From Malus domestica (Eukaryota > Streptophyta > Magnoliopsida > Rosales > Rosaceae): a DNA stretch of 64,000 nt. Position numbers and translations under genes: made by a program. The notes below the pieces were generated by a model. It searched no databases and was not told the origin of the DNA. It saw nothing but the letters and a program-made list of their open reading frames with translations. Each line of letters begins with the position of its first letter. Position 1 is the stretch's first letter. Where the stretch lies: contig NC_091674.1 of assembly GCF_042453785.1 (NCBI RefSeq), positions 28,717,501 to 28,781,500 of the forward strand. The letters are read 5' to 3'. Below, piece by piece: positions 1 through 15,717 of this stretch.

Positions 1-966
1 ATCAATTAAGACAAAACAGAAAACCACCGAGATTTTGGAACTTTAAAGCAACCCATCTATATTGTAAATTATCGAATTGGACAGAATTAAAACTTTGAAG
101 CAGAGAAAAAAGGGGAAGAATCTTACGTCTCAAATCTTATACAAAAATGCCGGAAATTCTCTCAACTAGCTTCTGCCTTATTCCTACTGCATTGAACCAG
201 AATCTTCACAAATACTTTGAATCTCAAGAGTCAAAGATGGTCCAATCTGCAAAAACCCAAGAACCATTAGATCAATTAAATAGAATCTGTGAAACCAAAA
301 TTTCAAGAATTCGAAAATAAAATTTCACAAACCCTAATCTAGAATTCGAAAATTAAACTTCACAAACCCTAAATTAATTCCCATATTTACCTGATTTCAG
401 GGAGAATCGATGCACAGTGCACTGGAGGAAGACTCTCAAACTTTGAGTGTCTGAATCTGAGAGTTGACGAACATATGCAAAGAGAAGAAGAGACAGAAAA
501 TGGATAGGGATGACTAATGGCTTGTGATTGGGTTGCTGACAACGAGAAAGGAGAAAAAAAAAATTGCAGAGGAAGAAGATGATGCAATGATAAAAAGATG
601 AAAAGAATTTCAACCAAAAATTGATGAAGAAGAAATAATTTTGTAATTGTTTTAGTTAAAAAAGGATGATGTAGTATTTTCACGTCAAATTTTGGACTAA
701 AATTCAATTCAAGGTTCAACCTTTGGCTATTTTTCCACATTCCCGAGCCGATTTAGTCTTCCTCCCTCCACATCTACAGTTGGCCTCTATCGTACTACAC
801 TCATCTCCCTACTGTCCATGCACGCACAAACAAATCTCAGCCCTCCGATTCAATAAAAGCCATGAATAAATCCATATACCATACAAACCCTAGCTATATA
901 TAATAATAATAATAATAATAACAAGTTATGAGTGCTTGCATGTTCTGTATCTGATTCCACTGACTC
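1..966. other. AT-rich spacer; possible 5' leader exon of a leftward gene
   Basis: No convincing protein is encoded here. On the minus strand a good splice donor (ATCAG|GTAAAT, GT at 390-389) follows a stretch rich in CTTC/TCTT, so this could be the untranslated first exon of a gene that continues off the left edge. Copies of 'cacaaaccctaa' occur at 328-372. A TAA microsatellite lies at 901-921. The leader-exon idea rests only on the donor match and is weak. Confidence 0.25.
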
Positions 967-973
967 TTTTTGA

Positions 974-1184
974 GGGACAAGGATTGCATGCCCTCTCACT
1001 TTCGTGTCCTCGCGTGCCCTCCTATTTTGTGTGGTCACGTTTAAGCAACGTCAACATTTTATATTAATTTTTTATAAAGATAATAAGACAAAATTGAATA
1101 GTAATACAAAATGTTGACGTGACTTAACCGTGACCACACAAACAGAAAGGCACCAGAAGTAGGAGGGTAGACAATCATTGTCCC
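974..1184. mobile_element. 211-bp MITE with 7-8 bp target duplication
   Basis: The ends are inverted copies (GGGACAAGGATTG at 974 and CAATCATTGTCCC ending at 1184). The inner part is also palindromic: TGTGTGGTCACG...CGTCAACATTTT near 1029-1058 is matched in reverse at about 1106-1140. The element is flanked on both sides by 'tttttga' (967-973 and 1185-1191), a fitting target-site duplication. There is no coding capacity. The flank length suggests a hAT-type non-autonomous element, but superfamily is inferred only from that. Confidence 0.75.
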
Positions 1185-1191
1185 TTTTTGA

Positions 1192-2070
1192 GTGAATGTT
1201 TTACAGTTGCTGCCATATGTTTGTTCCTGTTACAAGTGATTACCACCTATTTGAAAAAGGTATTAGCCATTTTTTTTGGCCTATATTTTTTTTTTTAAAT
1301 TATGTATATGTTTTGAATATTTTTTTGGTTTTGTAAGATGTGTAGGATTCGGAATAACATGGTTGAAAATTGGAATATGGCCAATTTGAATCAATGCTTG
1401 AAAAAAAAAAAAAAGCTTGGTAGCATGGGTGCAGGTTATTCAATAACACCATATTTCAAAATATTTTTAAATAAGTTGAGGTAATGGATGTTTAGAAAAT
1501 ACTAAGACCACTGAGATCTTCTTATTGATGTTTAGCCCGATTCTTATCTTCCTTTTCTGTTTAAAGTGACAAAAGACGACATTTTTTTCTGCATGAGAGC
1601 TTAAAATAAGCCTATGAGAGCTTTTATAATCGCTATCTGGTTATGATTGTGATGAAAAAGCTTGTCATATGATTGTGTCTCAATTGACTTATTGCCATTC
1701 AAAAGGGATCAACCTTTTATCATTGTTTTAACCATGCTATAGACTCCAAAACAAAACTTAGTTCTATGTTGCTTTATAAACATATACATACTTGTATTCA
1801 CTTAATTCACCTATTATGAGTTGAGACCCCACACTTTTCAAATAGCAGCATTGAGTCTATTGACCATTCAAACAGAGTGAAAATTTGCTTTTAAGATGGT
1901 CTCATTTAGGGCTTAGAGTTGAGCTCTAAGGTCCAAACTTTAAAAAACACTTCAAACCCTAGTGTCTGATTCTGTGAATTCAGACTATTCAGTTCGAATG
2001 ATATGTTTGAATACGAGGAAGTAATCCACATTCTGGCAACGTATAACATTGCAGAAATCTACCAACAACA

Positions 2071-2072
<2 letters not shown>
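1192..2072. other. Gene-free AT-rich stretch
   Basis: AT-rich sequence with short T and A runs (near 1270-1300 and 1401-1414). I see no reading frame, splice structure or repeat of note. It precedes the first recognisable EFR3 exon, and upstream EFR3 exons were not found in it. Confidence 0.5.

Positions 2073-2133
<61 letters not shown>
2073..2133. repeat. Compound (CT)n(CA)n microsatellite
   Basis: About 20 CT units pass directly into about 10 CA units. The tract sits just before the first EFR3-like exon, where the polypyrimidine tract and acceptor of the original intron should be. Its expansion may have replaced the original 3' splice site. Confidence 0.95.
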
Positions 2134-2160
2134 TTAAGCTCTCTGTTTATTTGTGCTTGT

Positions 2161-6200
<4,040 letters not shown>

Positions 6201-7352
6201 TTTGAAGAACTGTATATATACATCACCGGTGGCTTGTCGAAGCCTGTAAGTACAATTTTGTGTACTAAACTGTGTACTTTATCAGGTAGTTGACACTCTA
6301 ACGACTCGGGCATTTATAGAGATGGATCCTTTCGTAGTCACGGTACTGTGTTTACAGGAGAATCCGAGGATGTTCTTAGTCAGGTTACGATTTAGTTCGA
6401 GGTAGACGAGAATGCTTTGATCACATATATACTCTCAGGAATACAAACAGGGAACTTCTCTAAAAGTTATAATAATTGTAGCCTGTGTGATTTGCTCAAC
6501 AGGCTGAGCTCAGGAGAGGATCCAAATCCTAATTTTCCTGCATGACATTATATGACTGGTTTGATATATCGTGACTTTGCGTCCTGAGTGGATCTGTGTA
6601 TGCAAGTTGTTTTCTCTTTCAACGTGACCTCTGGTTTTCTACTTCTGCCTAATTGTGGTTGACCTTTGACTTTAATTTAATTAAATTCCTGCCTAAGTTA
6701 AAGGTCGGAGGCTACAAAGTCTGTTAAGGTTCCACACAATGTGTAGACTCCTGAGATTCGGCCACTTCGCCTAATTCAAACAAATATTGGTTGTTAATCA
6801 CCATGGGGTGGCCCATTGGTTGGCGGATTTCAGACTCGTATTTCATTAAGTTCGATTCTTGTATTTCACAAGGCACGCTTTGAGTTCAATCTGGTGTTTG
6901 TGAATCATAAGACAGTGGCTAATAGAGAATGAAATGCCTCTGTGAGTCTTTCCGACCTTAGAAGAATGGACTGTCGTGACGAAATCACCAGTTAGTCTCT
7001 TTTTAAATAAAAAAAATGAAAAATATAGCGGTTACTTGCCAGAAAGAAGAAAATACTCGTCAACACATGCACGACTATTTCTAATATTTCCCTCCGATAT
7101 AGCCAGTCAACCGTCCTTTGTAGAATTAACACTCATATTTGAGTAATGTTAGAATCAATCGTTCACTAAATTATCGATTTACTTGATCTAATAAAATTTT
7201 CTGTTTATTCTCATAAGGACCAAAGGATACCAAAAAAAAAAAAGTAATAATGTCACACTGTCTGAGACAACAGGAAAGTAAAAACATGAGGTGAAAAGAA
7301 GAAATTCAATGAATCACTTGTGCTCCTGCAGCTGCAAGAAAATCTCCACATC
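6201..7352. other. Gene-free spacer downstream of the pseudogene and UGD
   Basis: Mixed AT-rich sequence between the helicase fragment and the stop codon of UGD. The UGD 3' untranslated region should occupy roughly the last 200 bases. No frame, inverted repeat or RNA-like structure was evident. Confidence 0.5.
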
Positions 7353-8795
7353 TTATGCCACAGCAGGCATGTCCTTGAGCCAAGAATCCAACGGCTTTCC
7401 GATCGAATACACGATGAATCCGATCTCTCTCAGCTTCCCAGCATCAACCACATTCCTCCCATCGAACAAAAATGCAGGCTTCTGCATGCTGTCGTAAATC
7501 TTCTTGTAATCGAGTGTCTTGAACTCGTCCCACTCGGTGAGAATGCAGATCCCATGAGCGCCCTTTGCTGCCTCGTAAGCGTCCCAAGCGACCCTCACTT
7601 CCTTGGCCGCGGCAGGGCTCATTGGCTGCAGATGAAGTGGATGGTCCCAATCAAACTTCTTCATCGAAAGATCCCTCCGAATCTGTTCCTCAGTAACCTG
7701 CAGATCATATATGCTCAAGTGCGCCTTGTCCCCCAACAGCCCGTTGCAAACATCAATGGCAGCGGTCTCCCTTGTGTCCCCGGTGTCTTTCTTGAATGCG
7801 AATCCAAGAATCGCAATCTTTTTACCCGAAACAGTGTTGAACATCGAAGAGACAACCCTGTTCACGAAGCGGCTCTTTTGGTAGTCGTTCACCTTGATCA
7901 CTTGTTTCCAATAGTCTGCAACTTCAGGGAGGCCATTGCATTCACAGATGTAGACCAAGTTGAGAATGTCCTTCTGAAAGCAAGACCCGCCAAATCCAAC
8001 GCTGGCATTGAGAAATTTCGGTCCAATTCTGGTGTCCTTGCCAACAGCATGGGAAACTTCAGAGATATTCGCTCCGGTGGCCTCACAGAGAGCTGACATT
8101 GCATTCACAGACGAGATCCTCTGCGCCAGGAAGGCGTTCGCGGCGAGCTTTGATAGCTCAGCTGACCACAGATTGGTTGTTATGATTCTGTCTTCCGGAA
8201 CCCAATTCGCGTACACTGCCTTCAATGCCTGGATTGCCTTCTGGCCATCCGGGGTTTCCCTCCCTCCAATCAACACGCGGTCGGGCTTGAAAAGATCCTC
8301 AATTGCTGTCCCCTCGGCAAGAAACTCCGGGTTGGAGAGAATCTGGTACTTGATTCCCTTGCTATTATGTGCCAAAATCTTTTCAATCGCCTCGGCGGTT
8401 TTCACCGGGACAGTTGATTTCTCGACAACAATCTTGTCGGATTTTGAAACATCAGCGATCATTCGGGCTGCGCTTTCCCAGTATGTCAAGTCAGCAGCCT
8501 TGCCGGCTCCAAGACCCCTGGTTTTCGTTGGGGTGTTAACTGAAACGAAGATAATGTCCGCCTCAGCGACATGTTTTTCGACAGCAGTGCTGAAGAAGAG
8601 GTTCTTTCCTCTGCATTGCTTCACAATCTCATCAAGACCTGGCTCATAAATGGGGAGCTGGTCGCTGTTCCAGGCCGCGATTCTGGGCACGGAGATGTCC
8701 ACCACCGCCACTTCGATGGCAGGGCACTTCAGGGCAATCACTGCCATTGTTGGACCCCCAACATAGCCAGCTCCAATGCAGCAGATCTTCACCAT
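7353..8795 (-). CDS. UGD: UDP-glucose 6-dehydrogenase
   Basis: The enzyme oxidises UDP-glucose to UDP-glucuronate in the cytosol with two NAD+, feeding pectin and hemicellulose precursors (UDP-xylose, -arabinose, -galacturonate). The 480-residue product has the usual plant length. Visible marks are an N-terminal Rossmann motif (GAGYVGGPT, about residues 8-16), [10 protein letters not shown], the catalytic-cysteine motif [10 protein letters not shown] (about 268-277), the second nucleotide-binding domain [17 protein letters not shown], and FDGRN near the end. I chose the ATG at 8795. An upstream in-frame ATG at 8825 lies before a splice acceptor (CTTCTAACAG) ending just before the start, so it is probably intronic. 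The coding part is a single exon, as in other plant UGDs. The frame is intact and expected to work. Confidence 0.97.
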   Translation of the reverse strand: MVKICCIGAGYVGGPTMAVIALKCPAIEVAVVDISVPRIAAWNSDQLPIYEPGLDEIVKQCRGKNLFFSTAVEKHVAEADIIFVSVNTPTKTRGLGAGKAADLTYWESAARMIADVSKSDKIVVEKSTVPVKTAEAIEKILAHNSKGIKYQILSNPEFLAEGTAIEDLFKPDRVLIGGRETPDGQKAIQALKAVYANWVPEDRIITTNLWSAELSKLAANAFLAQRISSVNAMSALCEATGANISEVSHAVGKDTRIGPKFLNASVGFGGSCFQKDILNLVYICECNGLPEVADYWKQVIKVNDYQKSRFVNRVVSSMFNTVSGKKIAILGFAFKKDTGDTRETAAIDVCNGLLGDKAHLSIYDLQVTEEQIRRDLSMKKFDWDHPLHLQPMSPAAAKEVRVAWDAYEAAKGAHGICILTEWDEFKTLDYKKIYDSMQKPAFLFDGRNVVDAGKLREIGFIVYSIGKPLDSWLKDMPAVA

Positions 8796-8805
8796 TTTTT
8801 TTCTT

Positions 8806-9614
8806 CTGTTAGAAGCATGAAACAAAGCAATCTGTCAAGAGAAAATAATGGGCGGCTTCCTCTACAAGAACAAGATTTATACTTTACACACTGGAAAATC
8901 AACAAGAATTTGCTCCACCACTTTGGTTCCTTGACAAGGCGATATTATAAACAACTCTTACCTACGGGTGAGGCGATTCAAACTTGGGTTCGATTGGACG
9001 GGACACATTACCTTGGCCAATTGACCTAACGTAGGTATGCAAGATCTAATCTATAATTTGGAAAAATTGGACCAAATCTAGAAAATAAGCAAATGGCGTT
9101 TTGGTGGAAAGAAATAATGCGTATGCACCTTGGCGTGAGTTTGATCTCTATTGATTTCCTCCCGCCTTACATTACTAATTTAACCTAATAACGCTACTAA
9201 ATTTATAAAATGAAAAAGAAGTGTCCACAATTATAAGATGCCCAACTTTCTAAAAGCTATGGATGGCAAGATGGTAATAAAGAAAGTGATACTCTAAACT
9301 ACTCTAATTTACGAGTTAGAGACTTAAACTCAGATGCAAAAGATAAACACGATACCTTAGCCAACTGACCTAATCTTGAGATTTGACCTTAAATTTGGCA
9401 AAACTTGACTAAATCTAGACAATGAAGGAACAGTGTCCACAATTTTTACATGACAAACTTGCTCAAAACTTTCTACCATGCAGAAAATTGTCATCAGTTG
9501 AGCATTTAAACATGCAAGAAAATGATGAAATACTTTAACCTAATTTACACAAGAAACCATGGCAGTACCTTGATAAGATTTCTGTAGCCTCAAAAATTGA
9601 AGCAAGAAATAAAG

Positions 9615-9680
<66 letters not shown>

Positions 9681-9720
9681 ACAAACTAATGCAGGAAAGA
9701 AAGGGAGGAAAGAGGTGCCT
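8806..9720 (-). promoter_or_regulatory. UGD: UGD 5' leader exon and leader intron
   Basis: On the minus strand a CT-rich leader, including a long (CT)n run at 9679-9618, ends with TTATCAAG|GTACTG (donor near 9571). A matching acceptor lies about 10 bases before the UGD start codon. The TATTTAG motif near 9715-9725 could be the TATA element. A leader intron of about 760 bp is inferred. Such introns are common in plant UGD genes and often raise expression. Confidence 0.6.
9618..9679. repeat. (GA)31 microsatellite
   Basis: Sixty-two bases of pure GA on the plus strand, hence CT in the presumed UGD leader. Length is likely variable between cultivars. Confidence 0.97.
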
Positions 9721-10495
9721 AAATACCCAAAAGCACTAGTGAGATCTGCACCAATTATGTTACTTTTCACAAACCAAAGCAAAGTCAGATTAATGGAAAA
9801 GCTGGAACGGAGCATTCAACACGTTTCCAAACACCATCAGTAACAAACAAGGGAAATTCAGCCCACCCTTTTTTTCCCCTCTTTCAACTCAAACAACGAA
9901 AACTGCTTATCAAAAAGGCAGATTTCCAAGAGTACCCATGTCATTAAAACACAGATAAAAATTACGTCAATTGAAGAAAAAAACAGTTTTCTGGCATAAA
10001 AACAAGGGTTGGAATCAAGGGGTCTGACCAAACAGAACCCATAGAGTAACACTGCAACTGCGTTACAAATGGGTGATCAGAGTAAAAGCTGGACTTTACG
10101 CGTCATTGGTTCATGTGCCACTATACCATCATTAAACACCCCATGCCCCACGAGAAATATGCACAAACAGAATCGGTTACAAACTTTTAATTGAAGGGAC
10201 GTGATTTTCACTAAGAGAATATGATTTCCATTGTTTCTTATTTTTAAGAACATTGTTTTTAGGTAGGGTTATCCATCCACACAGTTTTACTTCGGGACGA
10301 ATAAATTGTCAAAAATTAATAAGGGTTCGTGAGAAATAAAATTGAGTATGAATAGCACTATCCTTGTATTTATCTAATTTCTAAAACTTGGATTTAATAA
10401 ATCATAGAAACATAAATAGAAGCGTGCAAAAAGAGAAAGGTATGCGAAATAAGGACATGAATCAAACAATAAAAGGAGCAAAATCAAAATTTATA
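9721..10495. other. Gene-free region upstream of UGD
   Basis: Presumed promoter-side sequence of UGD followed by AT-rich spacer. No supported gene; the reading frames here are short and unstructured. Confidence 0.4.
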
Positions 10496-10504
10496 TATGA
10501 TTTA

Positions 10505-11409
10505 GGGTAAACTGTCGGTTTACCCCCTGAACTTTCACCTCACTTTCGATTTCCCCCTTGAACTTTTCTATTGGAAAATTAAGGACTCAAACTAATTTTT
10601 TAGCCAATTTGCCCCCTACCGTTAGTTTTTCATATATTCCATCCATATATCCGTTAAGTGAGATCATGTGCATAACATGTGAGGATAGTTAAGTCATTTC
10701 AATTTAAAAATGATTAAAAACTGAAAATAAATAATAATAATAATTTTCCCTCTATTTTTTCCCGCTAATTCCTATCCTCAATTTTAATTTTCCCTCTCAT
10801 TCCTATGCATGAGAAATAACATATGGTGTTATTGTCTTCATAAGTAGCTAAGTTAATCTTTTTTTTGAAGCATGTACTACCGTTTTTATTTTCTCTAATA
10901 AATTAATAATTTGACAAATGCTCATGGTGTTATTGTCTCCAAAGCAATGCATTAATATAAGAAACATGTCCATAAAAAAGACTAGGGTTTCTTATATTAA
11001 TGCACTGCTTTGGAGACAATAGCACCATTAGCATTTGTCAAATTATTAATTTGTTAGAGAAAATAAAAATGGTAGACAATAACACCATATGTCATTTCTC
11101 ATGCATAGGAATGAGAGGGAAAAATAAAATCGAGGATAGGAATTAGCGGGAAACAATAGAGGGAAAGTTTTGGCTTTTTTATTATTTTCAGTTTTTTAAT
11201 CATTTTTAAGAATGAAATAACTTAACTACCCTCACATGTTGTGCATATGGTCTCACTTAACGGAAATATGGATGGAATATATGAAAAACTAACGGTAGGG
11301 GGCAAATTGGCTAAAAAAATTAGTTTGAGTCCTTAATTTTCCAATGGAAAAGTTCAGGGGGAAATCGAAAGTGAGGTGAAAATTCAGGGGGTAAACCGAC
11401 AGTTTACTC
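10505..11409. mobile_element. 905-bp foldback (MULE-type) element with 9-bp TSD
   Basis: Almost the whole element is one long inverted repeat with arms of about 440 bp. The left end begins GGGTAAACTGTCGGTTTACC; the right end, reversed, begins GAGTAAACTGTCGGTTTACC. The centre is near 10960-10990. The 9-bp flank 'tatgattta' occurs at 10496-10504 and again at 11410-11418, matching a Mutator-type target duplication. There is no coding sequence. The left arm carries about 35-40 extra bases near 10832-10880 that the right arm lacks, a later small insertion or deletion. A transcript would fold into a very long hairpin. Confidence 0.92.
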
Positions 11410-11418
11410 TATGATTTA

Positions 11419-14400
11419 TTGTCTGTTTAGCAACCCTTAATTTTATTTTTATTAAAAATTTGTAGTCGGTTCTATTTCAACGCATTAACCAAAAATCAAA
11501 GCATATAAAAAACAACTAAATTCAACAAACACGTCTTAGTTGGTACATTTCCATGGCATTTGGTCTACAAACCATTGGAGATTTAACAAATTATTAAACA
11601 CCAAAATTTTACTAATCACCATAGCTGGTAATTAAAAGAGGAAGCTTCAAAGTGCAGAAAGGAAGGGATGTGTGCTGGTGTGGTGGGGCCCAGAGAATGT
11701 CTGAGTAAGATGAAGGCCATGGCGATTGCAATTAATATTAGCTTATATAAAATTGCAGAAAAGTGACAGACAACAACGACATTTGATGCGAAAGACAATT
11801 AACAAATGAGATTAACGTGTTCGTACCTCAGAAGATGCCCACAAATCAGCACAAAGAAAAAGAAACAAAAAAGTTCGATGACAAAGTGTGAAATAAGATC
11901 GAACTCGATAGTTATAAAGCAAAAAAAAAAAAGTGCGTCAGGTAGTCGACATACTGGATTTTGGTTTAGAGGGTGCAAAGATTATGCAACCAGAGGCAGA
12001 GGAGATGTGAATTATCGTAAGCAACAAAAGGTGTTATATACGCATCAGGATTTTGCATATTTATTTATTTACTTAATTAACAGGATTTGCGTATTAACTA
12101 TTAACGTGTACAGCCTATTTGGAAATGGTGAAGTGGCCATGAGATTATCCACCGATAATTATTTTATGAAAAAAATTTCGCTAAATTGAGGGTATTTTTG
12201 TCAATCAACTCTTCCACTTGAACTAGTGATTTCTTCGATTTGATGGAGATTTTTCACAGAATAACCAAAATGATTTACGGTAGATAATCTGAATGACAAC
12301 TTCTGTCGATTTTAAATTTCAGAGATAAAATAAAGAATTTATGTCAATCTCAAGAATTATTTTGGTTGAAAAGCCATTTGTGTATACTTGACATCACATC
12401 AAAATTAGGAGAGAAAGTTATTTATAAGTGGGACGTCACGGTGACAGGAAAACACGTCTTAGTTGTAGGAATGATTCTTTTAAGCAATAATATTGTTTAG
12501 ATACACAAAATTGATACATTTTTAAATAATACAACCAAAATTGTATATTTAACAAGAAACTCATTCATATTAGTGTGAGTTTTGTGTATCTAGAGTCTAT
12601 GGCTAACATTACTTCCTTCTAAATAAGTTCCAATAAATACTCTATTTTGCATTAGATGAGGCACACAAAATAATCAAAATTTACCAGAATGTCATAAATG
12701 TGGTGGTTAAGTTTTGACTTTATAATAATTTTGGCTCATTGAGAGAGACTCTGTTGGGGGTGGGGTGGGGTGGTGAGACTAAAATAAAGACGGATTTAAA
12801 ATTTTTGAGAGATTCAAAGGGTGTGACAACAAATCCGTTAGTTTTGTGAGAGATCATAAGCTTGATTCTCATCAAAAGTGAATTTGAACCAAATTATTGT
12901 TAGCATATTGTGAGGCTTAGGCCACTCCCCCATCCTCTTAGTGTAGATGATATTGTTTGTTCAAAAAAAAAAACACATTACTCTCTTTTTCACATATTTT
13001 GTAATAATTTTATGACACCGAGTGTGCGAGTGAGACCAAAATACATGCTCTTTATAAATTTATCCTCTATTTGGATGAGGGGAATAAATTTAAAATTTGG
13101 ACAAAAGTTCTTAAATTGAAATGACTGTTTCTCTTGTTCGGATTTATAATCATAGAAATTTAGAATTTCTCTGTGAAAATAAAACTTAAAATTTGGAGGT
13201 AACAATTCGCAACTTGAAATTTCATGTAAATAGTTGTTATTTATTAATTTTCACAAGGAAGAGTTTGTTATTTTCCATTTATCAATTGACACATTAAATT
13301 TTGTACATAAATTTCATTATAGTTTTACTGTAGCCAAACAAGAAACTTCACAATTTTTAAGAAATTAAATTTCATTATTTCAAATTCCATAATTTGATTT
13401 TTCTTAGCAATTTTAAATTTTCTTATCCAAATATATGGTTAAAGAATTTATGTTTTTCCCAATCAATGTTACCTTTTATTTTTTTTTGGTCAAACGAGTA
13501 ATACCTTATGAAGAGTAGTTTTTTTTTTTTTTTTTTTCTAGAGAATGTATGTTGCTTTCTTCTTTTTCAGTTCTAAACAATCATGGGATATGAATATGAT
13601 TTGTGTTATGGATGCATTGTTTGAAAGTCCATAAAAATTTAAGAAATTCAAATAAATTAACATGCATTGTTTAGGCTTGCAATTGATAATTTGAAATCTA
13701 AATGCTATAAGTAAGTGTCAATGAGTTTTGTAAATAAGGGTGGACCTATTTATGACTGATTTTAATTTACATTTTCTTTTTCTACGAACATTCAACTAGC
13801 TATTGATTCGGTTATATTTTTCTTTTTAACTTGAATTAATAAGTAAATGTAAATAAAGAATATCTTAAAGAAAGAAAAATACTTTTAATATTTTTAAAAG
13901 AAAAAGTAGATCTAAGCTTTAAGTTTCACTTGATTTATAAGAATATACATATGGCAAAGTCATGAGGGCACTGACATGCATGTCTCTCAAATACTTTATG
14001 TTACTTGCCAAAAGTCAATACTTGGATGTTAGAAGAGAGTTGAGTATAGAATTTACTCCACCAATACAGTTTAATTAGATCCTTCGCTTAAGATTATTTT
14101 GTAAAGAAGAGTGCTGTTATTTCAATCTCACTGTTATCTTCCGCGTACTTTTTAATGAAAATTTTAATTACAAGTTTGCTCATTTGTAAAATAACAAATA
14201 AGGACCTTAAAAGATATATAATAATAATCGGTTAGGTGCGAAGAGGTAACATGAGTCCTAGACTTACATTGGGCAGTGAAAAGAATAGGCAATATGTAAG
14301 TTGAATTGGGAAAAGAAAAATGTAAAAAGTGGGGATAGAAGGAATTTTGAAACAAAAAATTGCGGATGCCCAATTAAAGGGTACTAAGAAGCTAGGAACT

Positions 14401-15089
14401 AATGAGTATTGGATATTGATGGTAGTTATTATAGTACATAATCACACAGTACTTGAGTATTTGGAGGGTTATTCATTTACGTGTAGATTATCATAGGATG
14501 AGTTTTCGTTGGTGAGGAAATAGCATTTTTTATTTTTTAGAAATAATAGTGAGTGGAGATATAGCATTTCAATTTTTTAACTTTTTATTATAGATGATAT
14601 TATAATGTGGTTAAAAAAATAAGACACTAGAATGGATTTAGTAGCTCTGACAAATAATTAAGCACTTAATTTAAGATTTGGAAGCAAGCAAAAGCATGTG
14701 CAAACATATGATGAGAAAGAGAAATACCACTTTCCACCTCCATACCATACTGTCAAAAACATTGAACAAGACAACAACAAAAATCTTAACATACACACAT
14801 ATCAAACTATAAATAAAAATAATTAACTTAATGCTTTCATGTTTAACACCATTTATTAATTAAGAGTTTGACAGTCACACCGTTATATAGTATTATTAAT
14901 TTATAATTTACAAATTATGTAATTTAAATTGATCGTTGACGACGTAATTGATATTTTATAAGTTTACGATAAAATATTAATAAAGACATTATATATGATA
15001 TCATGAGTAATTTAATAATATCACGTAAGTGTGTGACATTCTCGAAAAACTTATGATGTCAATGTAGAAAGAAAGTCCTATCGAAGACG
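11419..15089. other. 3.7-kb gene-free AT-rich intergenic region
   Basis: Long AT-rich spacer between the foldback element and the small gene at 15247. It includes a dispersed repeat at about 12240-12375, a G-rich run near 12755-12775, A/T homopolymers (for example 13517-13537) and no supported gene. The longest open frame (11806-12189, plus) has no domain, low-complexity composition and no splice or leader context, so I do not call it. Confidence 0.5.
12240..12375. repeat. Dispersed ~135-bp repeat, copy 1
   Basis: Begins 'ggagatttttcacagaataa' and ends 'ttattttggttgaaaagcca'. A second diverged copy lies at about 29025-29160 in the same orientation. No terminal repeats or coding sequence are evident; it is a short interspersed family of unknown class. 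Confidence 0.6.
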
Positions 15090-15096
15090 TATAAAA
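15090..15096 (+). promoter_or_regulatory. TATA box of the small basic-protein gene
   Basis: TATAAAA about 150 bases upstream of the ATG at 15247. Transcription would start near 15120-15130, giving a leader that ends in a CT microsatellite (15207-15234). Confidence 0.55.
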
Positions 15097-15201
15097 CAAT
15101 GCAAGTCCCTAGTAACATTCACTTAACCAACGTTACTTACAAGGCAAACTACCCATCCACCCATAAAATACACTCCCAAAACCTAATAAAACAAACCTTA
15201 A

Positions 15202-15237
<36 letters not shown>

Positions 15238-15246
15238 AAAAAAAAC

Positions 15247-15717
15247 ATGGGAGAGCCTTCAACGCATATAGACCTAGCAACTTTCCTGGAAATCCCGGTC
15301 GGCAAAGAGCCACAAGCCGTCACCGCGACACCTGCTCACCCCCGCATGATAAGCCCTGTGTGGCGGCTGAGCCCGAGTCACAACGGCAGCACGCTATACG
15401 ACTCATACGAGTTCCGAGCCGTGACTCACCAACTCAACAAGGCCATTCTAGCGTCGAAAGCTTCCTCGTCACCTCTTTACATGTACTGCTTCAACTCACC
15501 CTTGTACAGACAGGGCTTAAGTCGCATTGCCAAAGAAAGTGCCAAGACACCGAAGAGAGCGATTACTGGGGACCAAAAGCCGCCGTCTTGTGCGACTGCT
15601 GGGGACCAAAAGCCGAGCGCAAGGCCGGCGGGGGCGGTAACGAAGGGGTTTGTGGCGAGGGCGTGGAGGAAAGTGAAGCAAGGATTTATCAAGAATAAGC
15701 AAAAGAATGAGGGTTGA
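15247..15717 (+). CDS. Small basic plant protein of unknown function
   Basis: A single-exon gene for 156 residues. I do not recognise a named domain. The middle (SPVWRLSPSHNGSTLYDSYE, then RAVTHQLNKAI, about residues 36-66) looks like a conserved core seen in short plant proteins of unknown function. The C-terminal third is basic and alanine/proline-rich, ending in a lysine-rich tail (ARAWRKVKQGFIKNKQKN). A short internal duplication repeats GDQKP (about residues 108-112 and 118-122), from a 16-base direct repeat. Base composition is distinctly GC-richer than the flanks. It has a TATA box at 15090 and a CT-rich leader. There is no signal peptide or membrane segment. Expression is likely, function is unknown. 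Confidence 0.75.
   Translation: MGEPSTHIDLATFLEIPVGKEPQAVTATPAHPRMISPVWRLSPSHNGSTLYDSYEFRAVTHQLNKAILASKASSSPLYMYCFNSPLYRQGLSRIAKESAKTPKRAITGDQKPPSCATAGDQKPSARPAGAVTKGFVARAWRKVKQGFIKNKQKNEG

Noticed and set aside
8008-8649. 213-codon plus-strand frame opposite UGD
   Set aside because: Mirror of the conserved UGD coding strand; codon bias of UGD leaves the antisense strand open.
11806-12189. 127-codon plus-strand open frame
   Set aside because: No domain, no leader or promoter context, lysine-rich low-complexity start and AT-rich codons; most likely chance.
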